Counted from the stretch's first letter, positions 54,275-62,469 are shown. The stretch is 64,000 nucleotides of DNA from Eggerthella sp. YY7918 (GCF_000270285.1 NC_015738.1:3059672-3123671), one strand, 5' to 3'. Made by a program: numbers and translations. The notes: generated by a model from the sequence alone, not told the origin.

Positions 54275-55213
54275 TTAGCTAAGTGCCATCTTGATAAGGC
54301 GTGTGCAAAGCTCTGGAAATGAAATTCCTGCAGCACGAGCGGCATCAGGAAGCAAGGAAGTCCCCGTCATGCCCGGTATGGTGTTGGTTTCAAGAATCCA
54401 ACACGAGCCATCATCTTCTAAAATCAGATCCGAGCGAGAAACGCCTCGACAGGATAGCGCCCGATGAGCGCACACCGCGAGATCCTGAACGCGTTCTGTC
54501 ATCTTTTCGCTCAACGGCGCCGGACAAATATGCTTAGACCCGCCAGGAGCGTATTTCGATTCATAGTCATAAAAATCATTGGAAGGTACTATTTCAATGA
54601 CAGGAAGGGCCTCTAACACATCGTCGCCCAGTACAGCAACAGTAAGCTCCGTCCCTTTTATGAAACGTTCGACGACCACTTCATTATCAATCTCAAGTGC
54701 TTTGCTAATAGCTTCTTCGACGTCGTGCGGCCCTTCAACAATAAACACCCCTAAAGCGCTACCTTCAGTAGCCGGCTTCACAACGCAGCGTTCACCCAAC
54801 GCAGCAACAATATTATCCCCGTCGATCATATCACCAGCAATCACGGTGACCGACGGCGGTGTCGGCAAGTTCGCCCGTTCATAGAACAACTTAGCCTTCA
54901 CCTTATCCATAGCCAGCGCACTCGACCATACTCCCGAACCAATATACGGAATGCCAACTACCTCAAGAAACCCTTGTACGGTTCCATCTTCGCCACATTT
55001 ACCGTGCAAGCAGAGAAACGCAACGTCGAATGGCTCATCGATTAAACGCTTCAAATCTTCCTTATTTGCTGGATCAAGCATACATACCTCGAAACCAGCT
55101 TCTTTAAGAGCAGCCTGTGCGCCTTCTCCAGATGCTAAAGATACTTCACGTTCGCCACTTGTGCCTCCCGCAAGCAACGCCACACGATACTCATGAGGAT
55201 CGAAGACCGACAT
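54275..55213 (-). CDS. ddl: D-alanine--D-alanine ligase
   Basis: 312 residues from ATG 55213 (GAGGGACG upstream). The frame is open upstream into a parS site but has no ribosome site there. ATP-grasp signatures: LLAGGTSGEREVSLASGEGA, FLCLHGKCGEDGTVQGFLE, YIGSGVWSSALAMDK and the C-terminal ETNTIPGMTGTSLLP that binds magnesium and D-Ala. It makes the D-Ala-D-Ala dipeptide for peptidoglycan. Single gene, divergent from rlmN across a parS site. Confidence 0.95.
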   Translation of the reverse strand: MSVFDPHEYRVALLAGGTSGEREVSLASGEGAQAALKEAGFEVCMLDPANKEDLKRLIDEPFDVAFLCLHGKCGEDGTVQGFLEVVGIPYIGSGVWSSALAMDKVKAKLFYERANLPTPPSVTVIAGDMIDGDNIVAALGERCVVKPATEGSALGVFIVEGPHDVEEAISKALEIDNEVVVERFIKGTELTVAVLGDDVLEALPVIEIVPSNDFYDYESKYAPGGSKHICPAPLSEKMTERVQDLAVCAHRALSCRGVSRSDLILEDDGSCWILETNTIPGMTGTSLLPDAARAAGISFPELCTRLIKMALS

Positions 55214-55299
55214 ACGTCCCTCTTTCACTTCGCTACGATATGACGTGAGAAGTATAGCAAACCCCGCAAGCGATAAGACCGCCTCATCAAAGAAAGAAT

Positions 55300-55315
55300 G
55301 TTTCACGTGAAACAC
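55300..55315. repeat. parS: parS site 6
   Basis: Perfect match between the divergent ddl and rlmN genes, 15 bases before the rlmN start, so it overlaps the promoter area. Confidence 0.95.
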
Positions 55316-55329
55316 GGTATAATGGGGCC

Positions 55330-56364
55330 ATGGAAGAGAAACCTATCAAATCATACTCCGTAACCGCCTTGGGCACCTTAATGAAGGAGCTCAATCAGCC
55401 TACTTTTCGTGCGAAACAGTTAGCGGAATGGCTGTATGCACGTCATGCTTGCAGTTATGATGAAATGACAAATTTGCCAGCCTCCCTTCGTTCTACTCTC
55501 AACCAGCGTTTTCCGCTTTTTGCGCCTAAAATTATTGAGCGCAGTATATCTCAGGATGGCACGCGAAAATATCTCATTCGCTTTGGAGATGGGGTACTTG
55601 TCGAAACGGTCGGGATCCCTTCGCGCGACAATCAGCGTCTAACTGTTTGTTTTTCAACTCAAGCGGGATGTCCAATGGCTTGTGCATTTTGCGCAACAGG
55701 AAAAGAGGGTTTCGTCAGAAATCTTACTCCAGGGGAGATAGTGGACCAAGTTCTTGTTGTCCAAGAAGATTTTGGTACGCGAGTAAGCAACGTTGTGGGC
55801 ATGGGACAAGGAGAGCCTTTTCTCAACTATGACAATACACTAGCGGCTTTACATATTTTGAACGATGAAAATCTTGTGGGAATCGGTTCCCGACGGATGA
55901 GTGTATCCACATGCGGTATTATCCCCGGAATAGAACGTTTTGCTGGAGAACCTGAGCAATTCACTTTAGCGATCTCCATTCATTCTGCAGTGCAACATGT
56001 GCGCGATGCTCTCATGCCGAACGTTGCTCGCTATTCGATTCCTGATCTTAAAAGGGCGCTGAAACATTACGTTCAAAAAACTAATCGTCGCGTGACTTTG
56101 GAATACCTCATGATACGCGATGTGAATGATTCCGAAGAGGATCTAGCTGCGTTCAAAGACTTTTGCTCAGGCTTACTTTGTCACGTTAATCTTATTGCAA
56201 TGAATAACATAGACGACTCTCCGTTGCAGCCGAGCGACAAACGGACCATTGAACAATGGATATCCGCTTTACAAGCTCAAAACATTGAAACAACTTTACG
56301 GGATTCTCGTGGGTCTGATATCGCAGGTGCCTGCGGCCAATTAAAGAATACGTTTCTTTCCTAA
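55330..56364 (+). CDS. rlmN: RlmN: 23S rRNA (adenine-2503-C2) / tRNA methyltransferase
   Basis: 344 residues. The radical-SAM cysteine motif is CAFCATGKEG preceded by AGCPMA, the SAM-binding region is VVGMGQGEPFLNY, and the C-terminal catalytic Cys is in AGACGQL. The N-terminal domain (FRAKQLAEWLYAR) is also typical. The enzyme methylates A2503 of 23S rRNA and A37 of some tRNAs and aids translation fidelity. It is the only plus-strand gene between ddl and parB. GC is moderate, as in the surrounding origin segment. Confidence 0.96.
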   Translation: MEEKPIKSYSVTALGTLMKELNQPTFRAKQLAEWLYARHACSYDEMTNLPASLRSTLNQRFPLFAPKIIERSISQDGTRKYLIRFGDGVLVETVGIPSRDNQRLTVCFSTQAGCPMACAFCATGKEGFVRNLTPGEIVDQVLVVQEDFGTRVSNVVGMGQGEPFLNYDNTLAALHILNDENLVGIGSRRMSVSTCGIIPGIERFAGEPEQFTLAISIHSAVQHVRDALMPNVARYSIPDLKRALKHYVQKTNRRVTLEYLMIRDVNDSEEDLAAFKDFCSGLLCHVNLIAMNNIDDSPLQPSDKRTIEQWISALQAQNIETTLRDSRGSDIAGACGQLKNTFLS

Positions 56365-56376
56365 GCCTATTCAAAA

Positions 56377-56392
56377 TGTTTCACGTGAAACA
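56377..56392. repeat. parS: parS site 7
   Basis: Perfect match, 13 bases after rlmN. Confidence 0.95.
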
Positions 56393-56417
56393 TCTTCCTC
56401 GAAAATTCGCCATTAAG

Positions 56418-56433
56418 TGTTTCACGTGAAACA
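56418..56433. repeat. parS: parS site 8
   Basis: Perfect match, 41 bases from site 7 (start to start) in the rlmN-parB gap. Confidence 0.95.
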
Positions 56434-56473
56434 CTTGTGCAACCCTATAAAGCAAGAAATATGAGCTCCAAAC

Positions 56474-56497
56474 AAAAAGGCCGCCGAAGCGACCTTT
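56474..56497 (-). terminator. Terminator of the parA-parB operon
   Basis: On the minus strand, a nine-pair stem with a UUCG tetraloop (arms 56476-56484 and 56489-56497, one G-U pair) is followed by a U run (56474-56478 read in reverse). Confidence 0.85.
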
Positions 56498-56505
56498 AAG
56501 CTAAA

Positions 56506-56521
56506 TGTTTCACGTGAAACA
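56506..56521. repeat. parS: parS site 9
   Basis: Perfect match directly abutting the parB stop codon. Confidence 0.95.
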
Positions 56522-57550
56522 TTACGATGCAGCTGCAATGAGCTCTTCAAACAAGCGCTCGAGATCCTCTTCATCTTTAAACTCGATTTCGATCTTATTC
56601 TTTCCCTGAGAAGACTTTACCTTAACGTTTGTGTTTAAGACATCTCTCAAAGCCTTGGCGACTGTCTTATAAGTTTTTGGAAGTGGTTCTTTAGGAGGAC
56701 GGTTTTCATCTCGCTTATTGGAAAACAGGCGCGCTATGGCTTCGGCCTCTCTCACGGTCAGCTTTTCTTGTACCAATTTGTTTGCAAGCTTCTGCCGGCC
56801 TTCCTTGGAAGGAATCGAAAGAATCGCACGCGCATGCCCTGCAGTAATTTTCTCCTCAAAGAGAAGCTGCTGAGCTTCTTCCGGCAATTCTAGGAGCCTT
56901 AACGCGTTAGCAACTGTCGACCGCCCTTTTGACATAGCTTGCGCAACCTCAGATTGAGTAAGATTGCGCCTTTCCATCATACGACGATATCCATACGCCT
57001 CTTCAATGGGATTCAAATCAGCACGTTGCACATTCTCAACAAGAGCGAGTTCGAGTGCAAGATCGTCATCCGCCTCTTTAATCCTAACCGGCACCGTTTT
57101 TAACCCTACGAGTTTACAGGCTTGCCAACGTCTTTCTCCGGCTATGATCTGGTATTTTTTCACACCGATGGGGCGAACAAGGATAGGCTGCAGCAACCCA
57201 TCCTTCTGAATAGAAGCTGCCAGCTCTTCAAGTGCTTCTCTTTTGAAATTTGTTCGAGGCTGGTCCGGATTTGGACTTACTGACTCAATAGGAACCTCGT
57301 CAGTATAACGTTGAACCACGCTCTTTATAGTAACCTGGCTCTCTCCGTCAATGATTTCCTCTTCAATAGAATCGTTTTCAGGCGCTTTTACTTCATCTTT
57401 GCTAGTTTTTGCAGGTACAGGCGCTGGTTCCTGGCTCGACTCATGCTCGACAAGGATGCGTTGAGAAGGTACTTCCAAAGGAGTCGCCTCCTCGCCCCCA
57501 AGGAGCGAGTTTAAGCCGCGTCCCAAACCACTTTTTCCAGACTTAGCCAC
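56522..57550 (-). CDS. parB: Chromosome partition protein ParB
   Basis: 342 residues. Start MAKSGKSGLGRGLNSLLGG is typical of chromosomal ParB; the CTPase patch is IIAGERRWQACKLVGL; the helix-turn-helix is LTQSEVAQAMSKGRSTVANALRLL; and the C-terminal dimer domain follows a charged linker. It loads as a CTP-dependent clamp at parS sites, of which 17 lie within 4 kb on either side. It overlaps the parA gene by eight bases. Confidence 0.96.
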   Translation of the reverse strand: MAKSGKSGLGRGLNSLLGGEEATPLEVPSQRILVEHESSQEPAPVPAKTSKDEVKAPENDSIEEEIIDGESQVTIKSVVQRYTDEVPIESVSPNPDQPRTNFKREALEELAASIQKDGLLQPILVRPIGVKKYQIIAGERRWQACKLVGLKTVPVRIKEADDDLALELALVENVQRADLNPIEEAYGYRRMMERRNLTQSEVAQAMSKGRSTVANALRLLELPEEAQQLLFEEKITAGHARAILSIPSKEGRQKLANKLVQEKLTVREAEAIARLFSNKRDENRPPKEPLPKTYKTVAKALRDVLNTNVKVKSSQGKNKIEIEFKDEEDLERLFEELIAAAS

Positions 57551-58514
57551 GTGTTATCACTTCCTTTGCCAGGTCAATATACGTTATTGCGCCTTTTCCT
57601 GATGGATCATACTGGGTTATCGGCTGACCGAAGCTTGGAGCTTCGGAAAGCTTAACCGTACGAGGAATCATTGTCTTAAAAACCGTTTTACCAAAATAAC
57701 CACGTACTTCTTCGACAACCTGACGTGAAAGCGTAGTTCTTCCATCGTACATGGTCAACAATACGCCAAAGATATCCAAAGAAGGATTTAGGCGGGTTTT
57801 GACACGTTTCATTGAATCAAGAAGTTTTGTCACACCTTCAAGCGCATAGAATTCGCACTGAATAGGAATGAGCAACTTATCAGCCGCTACCAGGGCATTT
57901 ACCGTAAGGAGCCCAAGCGAAGGGGGACAATCAATAAATACATAATCGTATTTCCCACGGAGTGATCCCACAGCATCCTTTAAGCGATTCTCACGTGCCA
58001 TTTCAGAAACCAGCTCGACCTCAGCACCTGCAAGATTAATAGTAGCGGGAACAAGGTCAAGGCCTTCGCATACATCAGGGATGATTACCTCTTCAATGGG
58101 AACTTCGTTGAGAAGAACATCATAGACACAGTTTTGGACTTGGCTTTTTTCTATTCCAAGTCCGCTTGAAGAATTACCTTGCGGGTCTAAGTCCACAAGC
58201 AAAACCTGTTTTCCTTGCTCACCGAGAGCAGCAGAAAGATTAATTGCTGTTGTAGATTTTCCCACACCGCCTTTTTGATTAATAATGGCGATAACCTTTG
58301 TTTGACCAATGACGTGTTTAACAGGAGCTTTATCTCTGAATGATTTTATAGGCGTTGAAGGGCGCTCTTGGTCTCTTCGAGGAGTTACCACACGCTCAAG
58401 CACTTCAACATGCTCAATATCAATCTCATCCTCGTGCTCTTGGTCAACCATTATGTCTGGTTTGACAGTCTCGGGTCCTTTTTTGTCTCGTTTGAGACTA
58501 TCTAATAGTCCCAC
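57543..58514 (-). CDS. parA: Chromosome partition ATPase ParA (Soj)
   Basis: 323 residues from GTG 58514, six bases after AAGGAGA. Motifs: deviant Walker A NQKGGVGKST, VLLVDLDPQGNSSSGLG and FIDCPPSLGLLTVNALV. An N-terminal extension of ~95 charged residues (EHEDEIDIEHVEVLERVV) precedes the ATPase core; such extensions occur in some actinobacterial ParA proteins and may tether partners. It moves ParB-bound origins. Three parS sites lie just upstream. Confidence 0.95.
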   Translation of the reverse strand: MGLLDSLKRDKKGPETVKPDIMVDQEHEDEIDIEHVEVLERVVTPRRDQERPSTPIKSFRDKAPVKHVIGQTKVIAIINQKGGVGKSTTAINLSAALGEQGKQVLLVDLDPQGNSSSGLGIEKSQVQNCVYDVLLNEVPIEEVIIPDVCEGLDLVPATINLAGAEVELVSEMARENRLKDAVGSLRGKYDYVFIDCPPSLGLLTVNALVAADKLLIPIQCEFYALEGVTKLLDSMKRVKTRLNPSLDIFGVLLTMYDGRTTLSRQVVEEVRGYFGKTVFKTMIPRTVKLSEAPSFGQPITQYDPSGKGAITYIDLAKEVITRG

Positions 58515-58571
58515 AGGGGTCTCCTTTCTCAACTGTACACACAGTATACCTTGTTTTATTGGCGGGTGAAA

Positions 58572-58587
58572 TGTTTCACGTGAAACA
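58572..58587. repeat. parS: parS site 10
   Basis: Perfect match in the region upstream of parA. Confidence 0.95.
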
Positions 58588-58617
58588 CTCTCTACGGAAC
58601 ATCGACAGTAAGCAAAA

Positions 58618-58633
58618 TGTTTCACGTGAAACA
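58618..58633. repeat. parS: parS site 11
   Basis: Perfect match, 46 bases from site 10. Confidence 0.95.
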
Positions 58634-58664
58634 TTTTCTGCTTGAAAAGCGCTAGGTTTTCGCT

Positions 58665-58680
58665 AGTTTCACGTGAAACA
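58665..58680. repeat. parS: parS site 12 (variant)
   Basis: AGTTTCACGTGAAACA, one mismatch at the first base; 47 bases from site 11, so sites 10-12 are evenly spaced. Confidence 0.8.
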
Positions 58681-58771
58681 TCCGCAAGGTTTTCGCTTGA
58701 TTTCTGCTAGATATGTGCCATATCTGTGCAAGGTTCGACCTGTACAATAAAGAACAAGGAAAGGACCTACT

Positions 58772-59182
58772 ATGCCAACTACTAGAAGAAAAATTCTAGC
58801 TCAACGAGCTGAAGATATGCGTCGGAACATGACTCCTGCTGAAAGACGACTCTGGTTTTCATTCTTAAGAGAGTACCCTGTTTCTTTTGTCGCTCAAAAA
58901 GTTATTGGAAACTATATTGTTGACTTCTATTGTCGAAAAGCGCGACTTAGTATCGAATTGGATGGAGATTCTCATATCCTTCAAGTTGATTATGACCAAA
59001 CGCGAACATCGTTTTTGGAAATGCTTGAGATTAAAGAGCTCCGGTTCACAAACAATGATATCTATGAGAACCTTGAAGGGGTTTGCGAAGCTATTGATAA
59101 GGAAGTTAACCTCCGAAGAAACGATATTAGTAATGAATCTAACTCTTTTCTGTTATTAAAGAAAAAGATGGGGCAGTTGTAA
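58772..59182 (+). CDS. DUF559 domain protein (endonuclease-like)
   Basis: 136 residues from ATG 58772 (AAAGGAC upstream). It has the DUF559 pattern: a charged start AQRAEDMRRNMTPAERRLWF, YIVDFYCRKARLSIELDGD and a following DQTRTSFLEMLEIKELRF. The family belongs to the restriction-endonuclease-like fold related to Vsr; the Asp and Glu of YIVDFYC and IELDGDSH are the likely metal ligands. The cellular role is not known. It is an isolated plus-strand gene inside the minus-strand origin cluster, with low GC, so it may be a recent arrival. Confidence 0.85.
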   Translation: MPTTRRKILAQRAEDMRRNMTPAERRLWFSFLREYPVSFVAQKVIGNYIVDFYCRKARLSIELDGDSHILQVDYDQTRTSFLEMLEIKELRFTNNDIYENLEGVCEAIDKEVNLRRNDISNESNSFLLLKKKMGQL

Positions 59183-59208
59183 CCAGTTGTAACCTGTTCA
59201 ACGCAAAA

Positions 59209-59224
59209 TGTTTCACGTGAAACA
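59209..59224. repeat. parS: parS site 13
   Basis: Perfect match just after the rsmG end. Confidence 0.95.
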
Positions 59225-59225
59225 T

Positions 59226-59866
59226 TTAGAGAGGCCGCTTGAGTGCCATCCCTGCTTTCCGAGGGAGTTTTATTGCAGGCTTTTTAGACTTTTCAAAACA
59301 AATAATTCTTCTTACATGATCAGAAAGCGTCGTTGTTCTGTCAGAAATAAGCGTCATTCCAAGTTGTGACTGTAAATCCAAGGCATGTTGAAATTCTTCA
59401 TCATCGACATGAGCTTTATAACAAATAAGCCTTCCTCCTAACATTAAAAGGGGAGAGGCGTATTCCATTAATATTGAAAGTTTCGCAAGCGCTCGTGCAG
59501 TAACAACTGCAAAACCCTCAGGATATTCTCTGGCAAGATCTTCAATACGGCCTGTATACGTATCAACAGCATTGAGCTCTAACTCAGCAAAATTTTATCA
59601 AGAATAGCTGTTTTCTTACCTACCGAGTCTACAAGGAGCGTTTTACGCCCCGTTTCAATAGCTAAAGGTATCCCTGGATACCCTGCACCTGTACCAAGAT
59701 CTGCATACCAACCTGAAGGTGCCTCGTTCATCTCTTCAAGTCCTATAAGAGAATCAGACACATGAAGAAGCATCCCTTCTTCCCAAGATGCTATTCGAGT
59801 AATGTTAGTTGTCTTATTCGCTTCGATTACCAGCTCGAGATGTCTCTTTAACAAAGAATCATGCAT
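59226..59866 (-). pseudogene. rsmG: rsmG (16S rRNA G527 methyltransferase) with a frameshift
   Basis: ATG 59866 has AAAGGGGG upstream. The first frame reads correctly through ADLGTGAGYPGIPLAIE (SAM-binding) and ILDKI, then stops at 59579. One base inserted in the A4T4 stretch near 59594 would restore AELELNAVDTYTGRIEDLA and FAVVTARALAKLSI down to 59226. So the gene is complete apart from a one-base loss in a homopolymer. RsmG methylates G527 of 16S rRNA (m7G), and its loss gives low-level streptomycin resistance. It may be a true mutation or a sequencing error. Confidence 0.85.
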
Positions 59867-59903
59867 TTTAACCCCCTTTAACCAGTTGTAGTATAAGGGA
59901 AAA

Positions 59904-59919
59904 TGTTTCACGTGAAACA
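59904..59919. repeat. parS: parS site 14
   Basis: Perfect match upstream of rsmG; the reading frame continues through it (MFHVKH) but the true start is at 59866. Confidence 0.95.
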
Positions 59920-59936
59920 TTCAGAGGCCACAAAAT

Positions 59937-59952
59937 TGTTTCACGTGAAACA
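59937..59952. repeat. parS: parS site 15
   Basis: Perfect match, 33 bases from site 14, the closest pair in the array. Confidence 0.95.
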
Positions 59953-60052
59953 TTTGAAAAGAGAAACAAAGTAAAAATAGTAAAACTAACTGTGTATAAT
60001 GCCTGACAGTTTTAGTTGCCCTATAGATAAAAACAGTCGAGCCAACAACCAA

Positions 60053-60068
60053 TGTTTCACGTGAAACA
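60053..60068. repeat. parS: parS site 16
   Basis: Perfect match, just downstream of the jag terminator. Confidence 0.95.
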
Positions 60069-60076
60069 ATTGAAAC

Positions 60077-60104
60077 AAAAAAGCCCGTACTGAATAGTAC
60101 GGGC
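60077..60104 (-). terminator. Terminator of the rpmH-jag operon
   Basis: Stem GCCCGTACT (60083-60091)/AGTACGGGC (60096-60104), four-base loop, and a T run on the minus strand (60077-60082 read in reverse). Confidence 0.9.
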
Positions 60105-60129
60105 ATCAACAGCGTAAGATAAGCAAAAG

Positions 60130-60654
60130 TTATACTGGGAGAATAACGACGTGGCGCGCACTTCCTTCACCCTCAGAAGCAGTTTCAACACGTTCATCAT
60201 CACGAAGCGCAATATGAACAATGCGACGTTCATAGGGAGTCATAGGCCGTAACTTAATGCTCCGTTGCTGGTTCGCTGCCCTATTTGCTGAAGAGCGTGC
60301 AATTGACTCCAATTTCTCACGCTGACGGCTTTTATACCCTTCAACATCAATGACAACAGGATAACGAAACCCAATAGTGCGAACAGTGATAGCAGACACA
60401 ATAAACTGAAGAGCATCCAGCGTTTTCCCATGCCGACCAATTAAAACTGCTAAATCATTGCCAGTTATATCGAGAATAAGCTCGCCCTCATCTCCTTCAT
60501 ATTCGTCAATCGTAACTTCTCCGACGTCAAAATACTTAAGGATGTCCTGAAGCGCTCCTATAGCTGTGTCAGCAATTCGATCAAGCTCTTCATCGCTTAG
60601 GTCAACAGAATTGGGTTCATCCTCAACAGACTTTTCTACCTGTTCTTCAGCCAT
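60130..60654 (-). CDS. jag: Jag/KhpB-family RNA-binding protein (KH-R3H)
   Basis: 174 residues. A KH domain is seen as LILDITGNDLAVLIGRHGKTLDALQ and an R3H domain as RSSANRAANQQRSIKLRPMTPYERRIVHIAL. The N-terminal Jag_N domain of longer homologues is missing; the acidic first 35 residues stand in its place. The protein binds RNA and is linked to cell envelope and division control. It is the last gene of the rpmH operon. Confidence 0.93.
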   Translation of the reverse strand: MAEEQVEKSVEDEPNSVDLSDEELDRIADTAIGALQDILKYFDVGEVTIDEYEGDEGELILDITGNDLAVLIGRHGKTLDALQFIVSAITVRTIGFRYPVVIDVEGYKSRQREKLESIARSSANRAANQQRSIKLRPMTPYERRIVHIALRDDERVETASEGEGSARHVVILPV

Positions 60655-60686
60655 ATTAGACTCCTTCTATCAATAACGAAGCCTAA

Positions 60687-60702
60687 TGTTTCACGTGAAA
60701 CA
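60687..60702. repeat. parS: parS site 17, extended palindrome
   Basis: Perfect match between yidC and jag. The palindrome extends eight bases on each side (60679-60710), giving a 32-base perfect dyad that can form a hairpin. Confidence 0.95.
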
Positions 60703-60725
60703 TTAGGCTTGTTGGAACCGCGCTA

Positions 60726-61511
60726 TTAGTGCTTCTTTTGATCGCCCTTCTTTGTAGGACGGGGCTTTTTAACCTTACGCGTTACGTCGACCTCAATCGG
60801 CTTCACTTCAATTGTCTCAGCCTGCTCCGCATCTCTCCGCTTCATGATACGCATAGATATCTGTTGCTGAGCAATACCAATAAGTGAAGAAGCGCCCCAG
60901 AACAAAAGTACACCTGCAGGGGAACCCCAACTAATCCAAAGCATAAACAAGCTCATAACAGCAGACATAATAAGCGTCTGGTTACGCTGAGGATTATCTT
61001 TATTACCCATTTGTTGAAGAACCATGGGCAAGAACGTCGCGCCAGCAAAGATAATCATCAAAATCAAATAGGGAACAAATGTTCCAAAACCCTGGGCAAA
61101 AGCCTCAGAGGGACGCATGACGAGACTTGGTACTAAATTATAGAACTCGTACGTGGTTCCCTGCGTACGCGAGCCCATCTCACTCAAAACTTGGAACAGT
61201 GCAATAAAGATAGGCATTTGCAACAGCATTGGCAAACAACCAGCGAGAGGATTAAACTTCACCTCAGCGTACAGTTTTTGCATTTCCTCTTGCAAGCGCG
61301 GCGGATCGTCAGCATATTTACGCTGAATCTCTTGAATAAGAGGTTGCACTTTTTGCATACCATACGTCGACTTGGTTTGCTTGTGCATTAAAGGAGAAAT
61401 CAGGATACGGAATATTACCGTTACGATAATAATTGCCAGACCCCAGTCGCCACAGAAGCCGTAGAAGAACTGGATAACGTCGAATATCCAATCCTTAAAT
61501 ACATCCCACAT
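60726..61511 (-). CDS. yidC: Membrane protein insertase YidC
   Basis: 261 residues, ATG 61511. Five membrane segments and the conserved blocks FRILISPLMHKQTKSTYGMQ, NPLAGCLPMLLQMPIFIALF and WGSPAGVLLFWGASSLIGI identify it. The Arg in the first membrane groove (FRILISP) is kept. The basic C-terminal tail (KKPRPTKKGDQKKH) binds the ribosome in relatives. There is no lipobox. It follows yidD by 50 bases in the rpmH operon. Confidence 0.96.
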   Translation of the reverse strand: MWDVFKDWIFDVIQFFYGFCGDWGLAIIIVTVIFRILISPLMHKQTKSTYGMQKVQPLIQEIQRKYADDPPRLQEEMQKLYAEVKFNPLAGCLPMLLQMPIFIALFQVLSEMGSRTQGTTYEFYNLVPSLVMRPSEAFAQGFGTFVPYLILMIIFAGATFLPMVLQQMGNKDNPQRNQTLIMSAVMSLFMLWISWGSPAGVLLFWGASSLIGIAQQQISMRIMKRRDAEQAETIEVKPIEVDVTRKVKKPRPTKKGDQKKH

Positions 61512-61561
61512 GAATTAATTCCTTCCTCTATACCAAAAAGCCCCGCTCAACAACCCTCTCA

Positions 61562-61795
61562 CTACGGAACAGGATCGTATCCGTGCGGACCTCCCGGACG
61601 ACAACGCAGCACCCGCTTAGCCGTTAGTTTAAAACCTCGGCAAAAACCATAACGTCGAAACGCAATGAGACCGTATTCTGAACACGTGGGAACAAATCTG
61701 CAGCACGATGGAAATAAGGGCGATATGGCCGCTTGATAGAAGGTAATCAGAAACATCGCGATATTACACGGCAAACGCTTCATGAAAGCCATCAT
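61562..61795 (-). CDS. yidD: YidD membrane protein insertion efficiency factor
   Basis: 77 residues from ATG 61795 (the stop of rnpA and AAGG lie just upstream). Conserved block: FYQAAISPLFPSCCRFVPTC, then SEYGLIAFRRYG and RVLRCRPGGPHGYDPVP. It helps YidC-dependent insertion. Set between rnpA and yidC, as in most bacteria. Confidence 0.95.
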   Translation of the reverse strand: MMAFMKRLPCNIAMFLITFYQAAISPLFPSCCRFVPTCSEYGLIAFRRYGFCRGFKLTAKRVLRCRPGGPHGYDPVP

Positions 61796-61807
61796 GTCAT
61801 TTAAACC

Positions 61808-62134
61808 TTATCGAATCTCGGCACGCTTCAGTGTCTTATCACATGCAGTAAGCACTTTACTATAAGAGCTTTCCATAATACCTGACTTCGCGAGAAATAT
61901 CACATCGTATGATTGCCAAGGCCCTTCAAGCTCACGACAAAGCGCTCTCATACGACGTTTCGCAGTATTGCGCCACACTGCATTTCCTAATTTCTTACCC
62001 GCAATAAAAGCAACACGACCATGAAGGCCGTGCTGCTTCTGAGGTACTACTATAAATGTAAGATAAGGCGTGTTTAAACGTCTTCCACGAGAGAAGAGAT
62101 CGGAGATCTCCTGAGAGGACTTAATAGTCTCCAA
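61808..62134 (-). CDS. rnpA: Ribonuclease P protein component
   Basis: 108 residues starting with TTG 62134, needed to keep the conserved start KSSQEISDLFSRGRRL in frame; the nearby ATG 62138 is in another frame. The RNA-binding signature GKKLGNAVWRNTAKRRMRAL is clear. It joins the RNase P RNA to mature tRNA 5' ends. It follows rpmH by 15 bases. The TTG start after a weak ribosome site suggests coupling to rpmH. Confidence 0.95.
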   Translation of the reverse strand: METIKSSQEISDLFSRGRRLNTPYLTFIVVPQKQHGLHGRVAFIAGKKLGNAVWRNTAKRRMRALCRELEGPWQSYDVIFLAKSGIMESSYSKVLTACDKTLKRAEIR

Positions 62135-62149
62135 TCATACACTCGCTTA

Positions 62150-62284
62150 TTACACGCAAAGGCGCTTGCGGCCCTTTGCACGACGTGCAGCCAAGACCTT
62201 ACGGCCACCTTTTGTAGACATACGAGCGCGAAAACCGTGGCACTTAGCCCGCTTTCGAGTGTTAGGTTGATACGTGCGCTTCAT
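62150..62284 (-). CDS. rpmH: Ribosomal protein L34
   Basis: 44 residues: [20 protein letters not shown] and the usual [20 protein letters not shown]. The C-terminus ends RLCV instead of the common LSA or LTA. AAAGGGAA lies upstream of ATG 62284. First gene of the minus-strand operon and the usual marker next to the chromosome origin. Confidence 0.97.
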   Translation of the reverse strand: MKRTYQPNTRKRAKCHGFRARMSTKGGRKVLAARRAKGRKRLCV

Positions 62285-62319
62285 TTCATTCCCTTTCGTG
62301 TTTACAGAGCAACCCAGAG

Positions 62320-62347
62320 ATTATAACGTACTCAACGAAGCAATCAA
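62320..62347 (-). promoter_or_regulatory. Promoter of the rpmH operon
   Basis: On the minus strand TTGATT (62342-62347) and a perfect TATAAT (62320-62325), 16 bases apart; the leader before rpmH is about 30 bases. Confidence 0.75.
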
Positions 62348-62469
62348 GGAAAACTCACAACACAAGTGAGAAAATATGTACAAAACAAAAGAGAAGATTA
62401 GTTTTATAGAATTTCACAGTCAGATGTTAGATTTTCAAAATCACGTTCAAATACCACCGTATGAGCCCC

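Noticed and set aside
54275-55315. N-terminal extension MFHVKH for ddl, and similar ones for parA (58634) and rsmG (59920)
   Set aside because: These residues are the translation of the parS palindrome. Good ribosome sites and family-conserved starts lie downstream (55213, 58514, 59866).
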